Assembly: GCA_963377175.1 (NCBI GenBank)
Contig: CAUJNA010003816.1
Span: 445,001-509,000 of the forward strand
From: Effrenium voratum
Lineage: Eukaryota; Sar; Dinophyceae; Suessiales; Symbiodiniaceae
Direction: 5' to 3'
DNA length: 64,000 nt
In this document: one piece after another, positions 11,948 to 24,755 of the stretch
How positions within the stretch are numbered: the stretch's first letter is position 1
Layout of the letters: every line of letters begins with the position of its first letter
Made by a program: the position numbers and the translations under genes
Notes under the pieces: generated by a model
What the model saw: the letters and a program-made list of their open reading frames with translations, nothing else
What the model was told of the DNA's origin: nothing
The model's database searches: none

Positions 11948-12311
11948 CTCGTGGATTGGGCAAATCAGCGAGGAAGAGTTTCTTGTGCCCCCTTGGTTTG
12001 AGCCATGGTGGCCTGCTGCCGCAATCAAAGAACACCAAGCCTTTCTGTTTTCGTGGTGGTCATGCGCGAGCCATGGTGTTCTTCTTCTTTTGTTTGGCAC
12101 CCCATTGAATGTGCAGGTTTTCTTAAAGGACCGCCAAAAGCAAGAGTTGAGCTGTGGGTCAAAACCCTGGTACCACCCCACCCAAGATTCCCTTTCAACA
12201 TGAACCAAACAAAAGGGGGGTTACCCAAAAACGGGTTTCTGGGTGTCGACCGACACCCAATTGAGCTGTCCTGTTTTGGTGGATTGAAAGGAACACCAAC
12301 AGGAAGACCAC

Positions 12312-12361
12312 CATTCAGCAGGTGCAGCACAGCGGCCTTTTGCTCTCCGCTTCTTTTTGAA
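12312..12361 (-). CDS. Possible gene B exon
   Basis: Acceptor GGTCTGCCAG|TTC and donor CTGAATG|GTGGTC, phase 2 to 1. The peptide is SKRSGEQKAAVLHLLN. It is supported only by phase compatibility with 17373 and with 11947 and by plausible splice sites, 5 kb from the previous exon. Confidence 0.32.
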
Positions 12362-14181
12362 CTGGCAGACCCGCGGGTTTTGCCCATTGTCTTCCAAAGG
12401 AGCAACCCTCTCACAAGAAATCCTCGTCAGTGAACTTGGGCAACTCCTTGCCCTCGCGAATCGACGAATGGGAAATTGCCAGCAAGAAGCCCAGAAGCAA
12501 GCTAATGGCTATGAAGGTTAAATGAAAAATGCCGCATACCGAATATACCCTCCCAAATAGTTCGAAGACACGAATCCCGACCCAAATGATGTCCACTTAA
12601 AATTAGGACAACATAGGGGCGCAACCATAATTCTCGATACCCTTTTAGTGTCAATTTTAAACCAGCCCCAAAAGGATTATGTGGGCCGGCCACGTTCATG
12701 GTTCCCCTGACAATGGTCCATAATCCCTGTTTCAGGGTTGATGACGGGGTCCAACCCCAAGTGCAAGGGTGCTTTGAACTCGTACATAGAGGTGAAGTTC
12801 TTTTGAAAGTGGACCTGTTTGGATTGGGCGAAAGGGACATCATATGACTCATGGACAATAATTATTTGCTCCCAGGAGGACAAAGTAAATTGGGTTGGTC
12901 TCTGGATTTAGCGGGACGTGCTGGCTGTACAACAGTCAACTATCAATAATGTCCAATAATGATACTAGTTGCTCATATCTCTGATGACGTGCCCCGATTT
13001 GAGGCCTGTTACCCCAGGTTTTTTGGAGAGGGCAACTCATGCCAAGCCTTTGGGAAGAACCCAAAGTCGGGGCATCTGTTTTTTGAAGGTACCCTCTTTT
13101 AATTGGTGCTCAAGGGAAACCAAAAGGAAAAACCGACAAGCTGTTTTGCAGACTAAACAAATTTTGAGGCACATGGACACGGGAAGCCAAAGGAACCGCA
13201 CTTGTGGTTTACACATCGGTGATGGCACGTGTACAAAAGCGGCCTCTCCATGTTGTCGGGGATGGGGATGTCTTAACGCAAAGGGAAACAACGCTTTCCG
13301 CAACACCTCCGGATTGCCACCACCTGTTGATTTTGTTTGGTATCCATGGCTTGCGAAGTGCTCATGTGTCAAAGTGGGTCCTCGATTTGATAAAAAGTGT
13401 ACAATCCAAAGCAGCCTCAAATTGGTCAAACCTCTCATTTTTGAGGACCCTTTTTTGGGTCCCGTTGATCTGGGGAAATAGACCAGCCTGCTTTGGCTGG
13501 CCCGATTATTTTACCACTATGTCCAAGTCACCCCCGAAGTGATAGGCCCCCAGCTTCTGACTTTGACCACACCCCCCCGCCCCCAAACAGTCAAAATAAT
13601 GGCCCCAGTTTGGGGTTGACAAAAAGGACCACCCTGTTTTGGAGCTGAACATCCAGGTTGCCATTCACTTCCAGTTTCCGAACCATTCGAATTGGACTTT
13701 TCGCTTCCGATCACAGTTTGAAGTACGTATCAACTAACCTAGCCCGGTGTTGCCAGTTACCACGAAAGGTGGCAAACCACGGGATTTTCACAAGGTGTTC
13801 CGATGGATGCGCAAGACTTGCGCAAGCCCCTGGTTACCTACAATAGTGATAACTGGAATTCGGAATTCGGACCCAATCTTGTTGGAAGGGAAAACAAACA
13901 AACAAACACCAACCGTTTTAGGGCTTAATGAGTTACCATCCTACCAAACATGGGTATGCCACAACCCCTTTGGGACGACTTTCCATGCAGGGTTCTGCAC
14001 CAAGCCAAGCTCGGAAAGGGATTCCTTCTGCAAACAAGATCAAGGGATTGATTACTTCCCAAATTGACCCGAACACCCAAAAAGGGCTCCCTTTCCCAGA
14101 TGAGATTCCGATCCTAATGGATCTCGGACTTTTGGGCAACTTAAACTGTAGGGGAGGTTCGCAAGCCACGATTAGAGTTAG

Positions 14182-14263
14182 GCCCAGTTATAGAATGTAT
14201 ATTTTATAGTTTGCTTCACATGGAGTCACTGGTAAAATGTAAATATCCTAAGTCTACCCCAGC
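14182..14263 (+). repeat. Dispersed repeat, copy 2
   Basis: Same blocks as 2571-2643 with an 11-base insertion. Confidence 0.85.
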
Positions 14264-15524
14264 CTTGGTTTTCAAGTACCCAGCAAAAGTGGAGAGGTCA
14301 GGTTTGAGGTCAGCGAGGGCTCGGAGATTCGGACGGCCTTCTCCAGGAGTGGTGTGCCATCTTCCGAGAGCTTCCACATGCCAGAGGCCTTCCTTGCCGC
14401 GGTTTTGGCTTTGGGGGCGGGTGGGTTTCTGTTAGGTGGGTTTGCAGTTGGATGGTCGGTCTACGATTTCAAACATCCACCAAAACCCAGGGATGGAAGC
14501 GGTTTCTTGGACGAGAAAAAGAACAATTGAACCGGGAAATCAAGCTGTAGAAATATGTCCGGCATCCCCAAGAGCAAACTCAAGTCAACCCAATAGGGGT
14601 TGCCAGTGAGTTTTTCCCTTTGGTTTGCACAAACCACTCAAAAGGAGCGACTGGTGCTAGTTGTTGTACACGTGTGACTTCTAATTGGGGACCCTTTGGT
14701 AGAGATCATTCAGCTTGGGATTTATGTCCCCCACGGCCCAAACTGCTTGTCTCGGCCAACCAGGGCTCCGGCTTCCTCTTTCCCTATTGAAAAGTTTTGG
14801 CCCTTTTGGCCATGTTTGGTTCTAAGCTGGTTGTAAAAGTTTGTCTAGTTCCCCTAGTAGACCCGCTTCCAATCCCAAAAGCAGAACACAAGTTTAGACT
14901 CCAAATTAACCTGGACCCCTCCCCCCTTAAAAACAAAAAATAACCTGGACGACCCCCCCTACAAAAACAAACACTCATGTTTAGACGAGCTTTGCTTTCA
15001 TTGGACCTCCGCTTTAGGGCTAGGCAAAACATGGCAGGCGGTCGATGAATCAACCGGATGAGCAAAACAAGCCAACAGGGTTGATGAATCCTTGGCTTCC
15101 TTGGAACAAAAAGGGACTCTACCAAACCAAGAAACAAACATGAGCCAAGGCTACGGCTCCCTGAACAGGAATCCTCATGGCTGTCCAAACATGTCCAAAC
15201 TCCTCAATCATCATCCCTACCAAACCCACGTAAAGGAACAGGTCTTTTGACCACGTCATGGTCTCCACTGCATTTGAGGGAGTCTGTCTCGTGCGCCAAG
15301 ACGCTGGACGGACTCCGTACCTGCGGATCACGGGTCCATTTAAACCTCCGACCTCTTGAGGATGGAGAAGGGGCCACAAGCTGTTCTCCTGCTAAGAGGT
15401 AAAAGTACCTTGTTGGCATATGTACAAACGCTACTTGTTTGTCACCCAGCGTTGCTCCAAACACCAGAGGGACTTTTGAGTAGATCTTGCAACGTCAAAG
15501 GAAAAAGTAAAGGATAATGAGTCT

Positions 15525-15612
15525 GTTTGTGTTTGAGGGTACCCCGTTTTGGTGATTGAAAGGGAAACCAAAAGGAATACCGCCATTTTGGGGGGGTCCC
15601 CCACAAAAAGAT
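15525..15612. repeat. Family III element
   Basis: GGGTACCCCGTTTTGG...GAAAGGGAAACCAAAAGGAA...GGGGGTCCCCCACAAAAAG. Confidence 0.75.
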
Positions 15613-15707
15613 GGTTTTAACGGCCGAACGAGCACCCGTATTTTTCCGCTGGGCAGCCAGTACGTGTGCCTCTAAAATGTTGTCCCATGTGCTGGAACAA
15701 ATGACAG

Positions 15708-15844
15708 TGAAAGGAAAATGGGGAAGGGAAAGCAACAGGGAGTTGAGCACTTGGATGACCAAAGGGAGTCTTGGAACAACACGTAGCCGGGTACGGCAAA
15801 TCCAAGTGAGGAACACGCAGGAACCTACACTTTGATGGTCCGGG
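15708..15844 (-). mobile_element. Second copy of the retroelement fragment
   Basis: Aligns along its length with 25373-25509: both share GGGAAAGCAACAGGGAG and TTTGATGGTCCGG-like blocks, with many substitutions and small indels. Reading frames are broken. The orientation is the same as the other copy. Confidence 0.45.
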
Positions 15845-17372
15845 AGGAATTACCAATGGTGTGCGCTGCACCGCCAACCCCCAAGCTTTACGTTTCTGAA
15901 CCCTTGATAACTGGGAGGGTTACCAATTAGCCAACCCCCAACTCACCTATCTGGTTGACACCGAGTCATGGTTTGCTGGTCGCCTATGTCACCGTAGGGT
16001 TCTAGACCCAGACCCCAGTGGCCAAGGGCACAAAAATGTTTGTCACTTTTGGTTGGTAGTCGCCTTCAAAGGGGCTCAAATTCACAGACGTCCTCCCCCG
16101 CCAAAAGAAAGAAAGGCTGGGCAACCCGCAGGTCTCGCCTTTGGTACATCAATTATCCTTGTTTAAACGTGTTCAAACAAGCGGTTCCCCCAACCCTTGG
16201 GGTGCTTTGAAATTTGTTTCCACCCCAATTCCCGAAAGTCAATAAAGGCAATTGTAAAGGCACTTGTTCGTGTGCCTCATGCCTTCTTTAACGAGTGACT
16301 CGCAAGCCCCAAATTTCAAATGATGACTTTGATACCTTCCCAAAACCGTCAAAGTACCTTGCTGAGTCAACAGGGCTGGAAGGTTGACCACTCAACTTGT
16401 AAGGACAAGGTGAAAGTAATTGGAAAGCCCGTCAAGCAAGTCAACCCACGTTTCCGGAAAGCCCGGGTAGGAGCAATGCCAAAACAAATACGGTTGAGGC
16501 GTCCACAAGGCGAGGTGCGGAGCAACCAGTAAATCATCACCATGATGATGACCAAGGCCACTCGCTGCTGAACCCAACCTGCCTGAGGGCCACATATCTC
16601 AACCGGTGGGTCTGTGACACTTCCTCAGGGAACCCCCCCCCATCCCCAACAAAAAAACATGTGGCTTTCGTGTGGGCTGCCGTTTGAACCAACTTGATGA
16701 TTGGTAAAAACTGGGTGGGGCTTTGCTGAGGGTTCTCTTTTGTTCACTTTGGCTAAAACGAAAACCAACAGGACCGTCACCATACCGTCACCATTGTCAG
16801 GAACCCAAAGCCTCCCAAACCCCATCTGTGGAAAGGTTCCTAGACACTTCTTCCGGTTTCTGGGGGTTCCGATCACGTGCTGCGGCGGCCGAAGTCTCTG
16901 TGAGCAATTCGCAACCTGTTGCCCCCAATGACTTGCGAAAAAAACCCAACATGTTCCAACAAAACCAGGCTATATCTGGCAGTCCAAAAAGGGATATCAT
17001 GGGATATCCATGATATGCAAGGGTCCGTGAATCTATGGAGGGTCTATGGAGGGTCTATCACCCAAGGCCTTACTGGGATAGAGCCCTTAGATCACAGCGC
17101 CCCCCAGGGCCGCATGACAGGTATCTGGAGGAGACCCACGGGCCGCCCTTCGGTAGCCATGGGAAAGGAACAGGGGTCACTGGATTTCCCCAAATCATAA
17201 GTTGATCAATTTCATGGTAGCTATATTGAAGCGATCGCCACTGTTGGAGGTTCCAAACATGGAGATGGCTCGGAAACCCTGAGAAAAGTCAGCCCTAGTT
17301 GTGCTTGTTTGATATGAAAGGCACATTTCTCTGGGAAAAACAAACATGGAAACAACGGGTGCCGCTGGGTAC

Positions 17373-17452
17373 CTGGGAAACGCAAGCAAAAGGAATGATT
17401 CCAGGCGGGAGGCGACGCTGGGCAGCTTGCGGCTGTTCTTCTGCACGTCCAC
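17373..17452 (-). CDS. Gene B exon
   Basis: Acceptor TTGTCCGGAG|GTGGAC and a strong donor TTTCCCAG|GTACCC, phase 0 to 2, 80 bases. The peptide VDVQKNSRKLPSVASRLE leads into SFLLLAFP. Joined to the previous exon it gives AACRGD-VDVQKNSRKLPS, consistent with the CRxDV ending of a cysteine repeat. Confidence 0.55.
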
Positions 17453-17461
17453 CTCCGGACA

Positions 17462-17562
17462 AAATTCTGGGCACATGGGGTTTAGGGTTTTGTTGCGTCG
17501 TGTTGAAGGAAAGCCAAAAGGGAAAACACCCGTTTTGAGGGCTCCCCTACTTTGACAAACCC
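17462..17562. repeat. Family III element
   Basis: GAAGGAAAGCCAAAAGGGAA, then CGTTTTGAGGGCTCCCC and a GACAAACCC end. It lies about 10 bases upstream of the acceptor of the exon ending at 17452. Confidence 0.65.
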
Positions 17563-18327
17563 AAATTCCTGACGCGAGTGTCGCTTTTGAGACTCATTGC
17601 CATGAAAGTGGCAAGCAAAACCGACAAAATTCTCCACAGCCATACCTGTGGTTTCAATTGAAAGCTTCAGAAAAAAAGAACAACAGGGGATGGAATCAAC
17701 TGGCAGCCGGGGACTGGCTGATTGGACTCTGAGGCCTGGGCCCCTTGCAGATCTTTAGCTGATTTAACAAGCCTAGCTTCAAAACGTAGCTCCAGAACGA
17801 AGATGTTGTCCCAAGGGGCAAAGTCATACTATCTACGCCCAAACCCCTAGTACTGGCTCTGTGAAACATAATGAGAAATGAAATTGGATAATGAAACTTC
17901 TGCCGGGGGGTACCCCCCAGGTTTCATTTAAGGGTGGGGCCAAGTTATACTCATTTGCCCCACTGGAATCCTGGAAATAAATGATAATCATTTATGGGTT
18001 GCCTTGACTCAACATGGACCGCAATCTGCAACTGCGACAGTCTAAGGCCGTTTTGTTTTGTGTAGGTGAGCTTCAGTACAAGCCGCAAATCTAAGATATT
18101 GTCAAAGGCCCCTTCAAATAGTTCAAAACACATCTCGATATCAATGACATCGCAAAGGGTCCCATGTTTGGCAATTGCGCGGCACTTATCCGAATCCAAG
18201 CTTCGCCGTCTCCTCAAGCCAGCGCCCAGGGCGTTAAAGACGGCAGCCGCGCGCTTGCGGCGCACCGGCAGAGGTCATCCTTTCAAGTGCGCGAAGCTCT
18301 CTGCCAGGTTGCGGTCAGTGCCGGTAC

Positions 18328-18494
18328 GTCACCCCGGCACGCAGCGCGCATCTCGTCCATGTACTTGCGCAGCCCGCAATGAACGTGTTCCAAGCACTGG
18401 AACACAACAAGCTGGCACCACTCCACCGCAAGGTGGAGGCACGTTGCAAGAACACCCCTCAAAGACACCCCACGACCCAAGCGTTGACGTCTTA
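18328..18494 (-). CDS. Gene B exon: complete GLG1-like repeat
   Basis: The open frame contains VLATCLHLAVEWCQLVVFQ followed by CLEHVHCGLRKYMDEMRAAC and RGD. It has C-x7-C (CLHLAVEWC), a spacer, CL and a terminal AACR, like the other repeats but with a longer CL-to-C spacing. Donor GGTGAC|GTACCG is phase 0. The acceptor (TTGCCGAG|TAAG) was picked to match phase 1 from the previous exon; TTTGAG|GGG or TGTTCCAG|TGC would start later. Confidence 0.55.
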
Positions 18495-19059
18495 CTCGGC
18501 AACTCTTTCCGCCTGAATACGGCTTACTAACCTCTTTTGGATCTCTTGACAAACATAGGATCTCTGGAAGGTGGTTTGTAAGGCCCCTGACATTTATCAA
18601 AGGGGTTGATGACTGCAGCACTCGTCAGCCCCTTACGTCTACAAAACCTCATAGGGGTTGCTGATTTACTCTGCACATGAACGTGGAACTCCAGGAAAAG
18701 ATCTCAAAAAACAACTGCCCCTACAGATGATGGATGTTCGGATTCCGCGTTCATCTGCAGGGTGGCAAATGGCTAAAGATTGCCCTATAGAGGAAACCAC
18801 ATGGAGCTGGATCACCTAGGGTCGCTTTCCTGGTCGGAAACTGTTGGTCACCTCCAAGTGTTATCCTCGTCGGAACACATGGACTGGGCTCAAGTTGTTT
18901 GTTTGGGTGGGGGGGGGGTAAGCAAAAACTTGACCCTTGACCCACCGTCTTTCGAGTTCGGCTGCTTTCTGTGACACAGCGAGCTCTACTCCTTCATCAC
19001 TTCAAAGAAGATTCGCTTGGATTCAGAGCAAGTGGGCCTAAAACCCAATTTTCCACAAC

Positions 19060-19162
19060 CATGTCGAATTCCAGCCTCCATCTTGGACAGAAGCGTTGCC
19101 ACTTGGTTCATGTCCTTCTGAAACTTGTCCTCCGCACAGTATGTCGCAGCAGATTCCGGAAC
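19060..19162 (-). CDS. Gene B exon
   Basis: Acceptor GGCTGGGAAG|GTTCC, phase 0; donor CGACATG|GTTGTGG, phase 1. The peptide VPESAATYCAEDKFQKDMNQ is followed by VATLLSKMEAGIRH. The frame also carries an in-frame ATG 12 bases upstream and stays open to a TAG at 18986, so a small independent ORF is the alternative reading. Confidence 0.5.
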
Positions 19163-19497
19163 CTTCCCAGCCATTGAGGCGTTCAGGGGCCTTGCGGACT
19201 ATTCTCGCCCTAACCCTTCGGTGGGTGTCTTTGAGCTTCCGTATGGGGGTCTTCTTCTTTGACCCTACACTTCTGCGTAGGTTGCAACAAGTCAACAGTT
19301 CAATCGAAACAACAAATTCCATGTTCAAGGTGCCACTAAAAGCATGCACATCAAGACATGACCTTCTCCCTTCAAAAACATAGAATATCACACCATCACC
19401 TTGAGCAAACGGCTCAACATACCTCGGGCTAGGCAGCCCTACCTGCTGGATATTAAAAGGGTATGGCCTTAGAACTCCGGACAAATTTCCTTGGCAG

Positions 19498-19590
19498 TGG
19501 GTCAAAAAAGTGTGCCCAAAATGGAACCCTGGCAAATGGAAATAAGGACTAAACCTACGGTCTTCTATTGGTTTTTCTTTTGACCCATAG
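19498..19590 (+). repeat. Family IVa element
   Basis: GTGGGTCAAAAAAG and CTTTTGACCCATAG form the terminal inverted repeat; the interior matches the copies at 5.4 and 28.5 kb. Confidence 0.82.
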
Positions 19591-20400
19591 TCACTTGTTT
19601 CCCCAAGAGGGACATGGGAAAGTGGCCGTCTGACGCTTCGCATCGCTTTGGGGATGGCCGCTAGCCCGCTTAGCACTGGCAGCCCATGGGTGCGCCCCCC
19701 CCCCCCCCTGTTCCCCGCACATTCACAGACTGGAAAGGGATTCCCAAGGAAGGGACCATCATTCTGGGATTGCGTTTTTTCTTTTTTTTTTTTTCTTTTT
19801 TTTTTTTTTTATCCCGGATCGGTAAGCTTGTCATAATATATGGGCAGCTGTATTGCAATAAAGGGGGGGTTCCTGGGTACTTCAAACAAATTCAAGCAAT
19901 GATCAGAAATGCGTGGAATCGTTTAGCTGGCTGTTGAGGACCCCACCCTCCAACCCCCCCCCTCCCCTACCCAAAACAACATGTTTTACCAACTTCAACA
20001 ACGCCTAACCGGCCTTAAACAACATACTATTCTCTATTGTAAAATCCATTCGTGCCTTATAGGGATCCTCCCCTACGTGAGCAAGCAAGGTGGTTACGCC
20101 CGTTACTGGCAGTTGGGACTCTGGAAAAAGAACACCCATCCCCTTTTGGTTTCCCTTTGGGCAAATGAAACACGGTGATTGCCATCGATTGCTCCTCAGG
20201 AAAAACAACGACTTGGATATGTGTCAAAATTGGGATTTGGAGCCCAACAAATGTCGTTTCCTTTTGGCTTCCCTTGAACCATGGTGCAAACGCTACCAAT
20301 TCCATCCATTTTCTTAAGCTGCCTGGAAAAAATACACATATTTCCCGTCCGAACTGATACATTCCCTTTCAAACCAACCGGGGAAAATAAAACATATATC

Positions 20401-20517
20401 CATGGGTCAAAATCCCGTACCCCCAGTGAACATCCCAATCCCCACTAAAATAGGTTCTAAAATGGGTGGTGAATTCACCTACCCAAAAATGGGATCCCAA
20501 AACGGTTTTGATCCACG
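20401..20517 (-). repeat. Family IVb element, inverted copy
   Basis: Reverse complement of the element at 39115-39211: ends CATGGGTCAAAATCCCGTAC and CCCAAAACGGTTTTGATCCA. Confidence 0.8.
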
Positions 20518-20685
20518 GCCAATTCTTAAGCAAAGCAGGGATCTTTGCATTATATACACCTGAGCCGGTCACCTGAGCATTGCCTTCTAAATAGTGGTTT
20601 CCCCTTTATTTTGGTGGAAAAAGCCATGTTTCAAATGGTTGCAAAATGTATCTTTTTCGGAGCCATGCAGAGGGAAGGAAGGCAC

Positions 20686-20772
20686 GCCGTCTGACCCGAA
20701 CTCCTCCGCCTGCTTCTCCGCGGCGCGGAGCTGGTTCACCATGTCCGGCGAGTGGGCCGCGAGCAGCGGGTC
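20686..20772 (-). CDS. Gene B exon
   Basis: 87 bases, acceptor TTCCGGCGCCAG|GAC and donor GACGGC|GTGCCT, phase 0 at both ends. The peptide DPLLAAHSPDMVNQLR continues AAEKQAEEFGSDG: amphipathic, helical, no cysteine. An earlier acceptor (CTCCCAG|ATC) would add LQAFRRQ in phase 1. It joins cleanly to the exon at 19162. Confidence 0.52.
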
Positions 20773-20939
20773 CTGGCGCCGGAAGGCTTGGAGATCTGGG
20801 AGGTCTCCTTTTGCGGGTCTCCTTTACTCACTGGCTAAACTTTATATTTACCACTAAAGTTTTAAAGCGGTCTTCAAAAGTTAAAGTTCATGAACTCAGG
20901 AAGTGAGTTTTGCGGGTGGGCACACTGGAAAACTTTCTC

Positions 20940-21042
20940 GGTCCTCCGGCAGAGGGGATAGAATAAGGGTCTGGACGTCTATTGTAGTAGGCGAACCCAA
21001 CCCCAAACCCAAAAAAGGGGTGAGAAAGGGCACTGGACCTAG
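20940..21042 (+). repeat. Family I element, copy 1
   Basis: Diverged copy of the about 125-bp element that starts GGTCCTCC and ends GGACCTAG, with the internal AGAATAAGGGT, TAGTAGG and GTGAGAAAGGGCAC blocks. Confidence 0.75.
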
Positions 21043-21429
21043 CTTTGCAACACTGGAAGACTGGGAACACTGGACATCTGTCAAGTGAAGCCATTCGGAG
21101 CTACTTCGCTGCCGGTTGGCCCATGAATCTGGCGGGCGCTCCACAGAATTTCACCCAAGTCCTCAAAGGGTGACCAGGTTTTGACTTTGATACCCCCCCC
21201 CCCCGAAACCGTCAAAATACTGACTCCATGAATCTGGCTCACCTGTCTCAAGCGCAGCTGCTGTACGGGCCGTGTTTGCCCTGCAGGTAGCCAGTGGCAT
21301 CTCACTTGCCCCAGGGAGCTGGAAATCCAATGTGGTCACCCTTTTGGGACCACCAAAACTAGACATGGGAAACCAACAAAACTCAGATTCTATACCCTCC
21401 CCCGGGCGATTCCATGGAAGCTCCCGAAC

Positions 21430-21482
21430 GGAGCCCTTCAGACTTGGCGCAGTCCTTCGAGTTCTTCGGGGCTTGGCTGAGC
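21430..21482 (-). CDS. Gene B exon (edges uncertain)
   Basis: Acceptor GCACGGAG|GCTC in phase 2, peptide LSQAPKNSKDCAKSEGL, donor CTCC|GTTCGG. 'SxAPxxxxxCA' resembles the SNAPDAC opening of the repeat at 31.6 kb, which suggests the start of another repeat. All three frames are open here, and an alternative frame (LRTEAQPSPEELEGLRQ) is also attractive, so the frame is not settled. Confidence 0.4.
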
Positions 21483-22899
21483 CTCCGTGCGCAGCGTTTT
21501 GGATGCAGCGGGGCACCAGATGTTTGGACCGGGCAAATGAGGGGCGAAGGGCTTTCTCCCTCTGAGCTACACCCCTCTTCGTTTGAGGTCTCTTAAACTC
21601 CTCCCACAATGTTCTGGCATGGGAAGGGGGTCTATTGGAGCTTGTTGGGTGTGAATAGAAAGAATATGGAACCTTAAAGTAGGCTTCAAGCAAGGTGTCA
21701 TCATGTGCAATTATATATAATTATATATCGTGTTCCCCTTTGAAGGCAACATGAAAAAACGACAGCATCCCCCTTGTTAAGTAAATGACGGCATCATCAG
21801 ATTCCTACCAGGCGATACCAGGGGTAGATCGCATGCACAGAATTGACAAACATATTCACCATGGCGGGAATCGGTTGACTGAGAAATTACTGGTAAGCGC
21901 ACGTTGTGGCACCGATTTTAGTCCTTCTTCCAGGGTTCCTAAAATGTTCAAACTATCTGTCAGGTCAACTTTGAAGGAATTTGTCTGGAAAGAGGAGACT
22001 GCATCATGCCGGGTGCTTCTACTGGGTGGATGTAGAGGTGCATTCACAAGTACCTCGGCCTCTCCAAATGGGCTTAATCCTCCCAAAACTTGGCCAGACT
22101 TAGAACCCCCACAAGTCAACAAGGAAACATGAAGTAACCCCCCCCCCCCAAAAAAAAAAAACAAGGAAAAGAGAAAAGAAACACAAAGGCAACTTTGTTG
22201 GTTGGTTTTAAGAGGAAATCCGAAGGAACATCACCATTGTGTGGATCCGCTAAAGAAAGAGGGACTCACCAAGCTGAGTTTACAATTTGGGAGCGTCCAC
22301 ATTGACGCCAATGTGATCTTGGCGTGTGGTCAGGGCTCTGACTGGGAAATCCTTCCAATGGCTGTCTAAGTTCCTGACTCAAATAACGCCGCCTTTGCCC
22401 CCAGCCAAAAAGAAGATGTCTGATTCTGGGTTCAAATTTAGTGAGCGAAGTGTATAATATGTTCAACATGAGGTACCACATACCCACATACTCCGAGTAT
22501 GATCATCTGATGGCCACACAACAAAATATTTCTAGAAGCAGTCTAGGCTTGCCTTTGGTGCTTGCCATGGGAACCAGCAGTGGGATGGGTTTTTTCCTGT
22601 GGTTCCCTACGAATCAGCGCCGTTTCGCCCATGACTGTTGAAGTTCTACCGAGCTGGCTATAAAAGTTGTTGCAGCCAGGTAGAACCACCTACTAAAAAT
22701 GCACGCCCCCCACCCTCGCCCGCATCTTGGCCCACATTTGCGGCACAGAAACAAAAACATGCAAAAATAAATCAGAGCGTGCCTCATATTTAGTCTACCC
22801 GAAAACATAAAATAGCTCTAGAGGAGTCCCATGGAATGAATGGTCACGTCCCCCGCAGCCCCCCTGCCCCTCTCGCAGCCCGCGGCCCGCGGCCCCCAC

Positions 22900-22944
22900 C
22901 TGCCGAGCGCGCTGCTCGTCATCTCCACCGCGTCCCGGCAGTCC
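22900..22944 (-). CDS. Gene B micro-exon (45 bases)
   Basis: Acceptor CCCGCCAG|GGACTG and donor CTCGGCAG|GTGGGG, phase 2 to 2. The peptide is (R)DCRDAVEMTSSALG(R). It supplies the third cysteine and the CRDAV ending of the GLG1 repeat. Very GC-rich. The plus strand is also open, but it has no matching context. Confidence 0.6.
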
Positions 22945-23956
22945 CTGGCGGGTTCTCTTCCCACCGAAGGTTGATCACCTTTCTCAGTTGCCCCGGAAGG
23001 GAGGAAGGGAGGGAGGAAGGAAGGGAGGAAAAGAAGGAAGGGAGGAAAAGGAGAGGGGGCCCAGAAATAAAGATGATTATTTTTTGGGAACTAAGAATGA
23101 ACCAAAAAGGGAAAACCAAAAGGTTACAATGTCGGCTTGCAACTGAGCTTTTGCAGCTTTGATGCAAAAGGTCTAAGAGGAGACTTGGTCAAACGAAAGA
23201 AAATGTTGGGCCACCCCGGAATGTTGGGCTTCCTTTGGATTTGCGATTGAAATTCACCAACACGGGCCTTCCAAAAAGAAACAAATGCAAAGTTCATGGG
23301 TGCTTCTGCCAACCCTAAACGCCGTTTATAATGACCTGTTCAGTGGACTGGCCAAATAATGCAGCAGCTGGTTGTTTTGGCAGTCACCGTCAATAAATAT
23401 GTCTACCCAACCCAGTTGTTCTACTCTTGACTCTTGTCCGACAAAGAGGAACCTCACTTCCTGAGTGGATGAGCCAAAAGCAGTCCAAACTTGGTGCTGG
23501 TCAGTAAAAACGTCTTCCCAATCAGATTGAAAATCTCAGGTGGTGAGTTGCTGCAGCCCCCGAGTCTCAAGCAGGAGTCAACCAGCAAAGCACCAACAAC
23601 TTGCCAGTCTGTTCCTTCCATCCGCACACATTTACTCCTTGTTGTCGTTGGTTCCTATTGCACAAAGTAGGACATGTGCGATGATCATCCAGTAAGGATC
23701 GCTATCACCAGGTGAGCTCGATATACGTGCGTGTGCTGGTTTGAAAATTGCGCAACCCTTGATAGGTTAGCGGAAAGCGAAGCTTTCTGCAGCCCCAACA
23801 ACACTGGATCACAACTCATCATAACTAAAGGAACCTGGGACAACCAAAGATCCAACGGCTGGCGTTGGGCCATCAAGATTTGATGCCAAAGCGAGAACTA
23901 GAGCACCACAAGACAAGCACAAAGGTCAGTGTGTGCAACTATTTTTGCGGATGTGC

Positions 23957-24409
23957 TCAAGTCTTGCTGCGGTTAACTTGTTTGAAGCTAGAATGGTTTT
24001 CCTCGCAGGCCTTCCCCCAAATCCCTGACTTTCCCTCACCCAAGTTTCCTCCAAAGGCGACAAGCCTGTTAGGAAACTTGCGAGGGCGGCGTTCGACCGT
24101 GTCGGGATCCAAGCAAAGGATCATCCTAGGTGCTCGCTCGTTGTACCCCCTTTGAAAATAGACAATGCTACGGTGGATTCCATTGAGATAAGGTGTATAA
24201 GCATCCATTTGGTGCCCAGTTTTGAAACCTAGCCCACGACGAGAAGCTGGCCCCAAAGCCTTCAAGCCTGTCGCCCCCCATGTCCTTCGCATCTTGTTCC
24301 AAGGGGACCCCATAAATGGGATCTCTCCGTTCTGTGTGTCTTTGAACCACCCGCTTTGGGGGATTTGCGGGGCCAGTTGAAATGGACCTGGAACATGAAT
24401 GAAAACCAA
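23957..24409 (-). CDS. Unassigned 150-codon ORF
   Basis: Uninterrupted minus frame containing KTGHQMDAYTPYLNGIHRS and ILCLDPDTVERRPRKFPNRL. It has natural-looking composition and no internal repeat element, unlike most long ORFs here. No domain is recognised; it lies in a gene B intron and could be a decayed mobile-element ORF. Confidence 0.25.
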   Translation of the reverse strand: MVFIHVPGPFQLAPQIPQSGWFKDTQNGEIPFMGSPWNKMRRTWGATGLKALGPASRRGLGFKTGHQMDAYTPYLNGIHRSIVYFQRGYNERAPRMILCLDPDTVERRPRKFPNRLVAFGGNLGEGKSGIWGKACEENHSSFKQVNRSKT

Positions 24410-24755
24410 ACAGGCAAGCAGTCAAGACGTAACTCTTGTGGTCTGCCGTTTTAATGTACCCCAACCTTTTTTGGGGCCGGTGGGTACCATAAGGGCCTAG
24501 ACAGTCAGCATATTGTGGCCTGCTTCAAAACATATTTAGTCATGATGACAGGAGTATGCCAGTAGTAATTACTTCGACCCTTATCTCCCATTCCCAGGCC
24601 TAATTCGCCCTGGGCAGCGAGTTTTATGTCAAAAATATGGGTGCCCTAGAAATGGTTGCGTTTCCCTGTAAGCCAGGACCCACATCCGGGTGTGTTTCTT
24701 GGGAAACCAAAGGAAAACCACATCTCTTGTTTTTGGGGGGGGGCCCTACAAATTT

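Larger units (their letters stand above)
12362..17372. other. Intron-like block, 5 kb
   Basis: Holds a dispersed repeat, a retroelement fragment, a family III element and poly-C runs. I see no convincing exon. Confidence 0.5.

Noticed and set aside
19038..19676. Longest ORF in the window (212 codons, minus)
   Set aside because: It runs through a family IVa repeat and in a different frame from the better-supported exon at 19060-19162.
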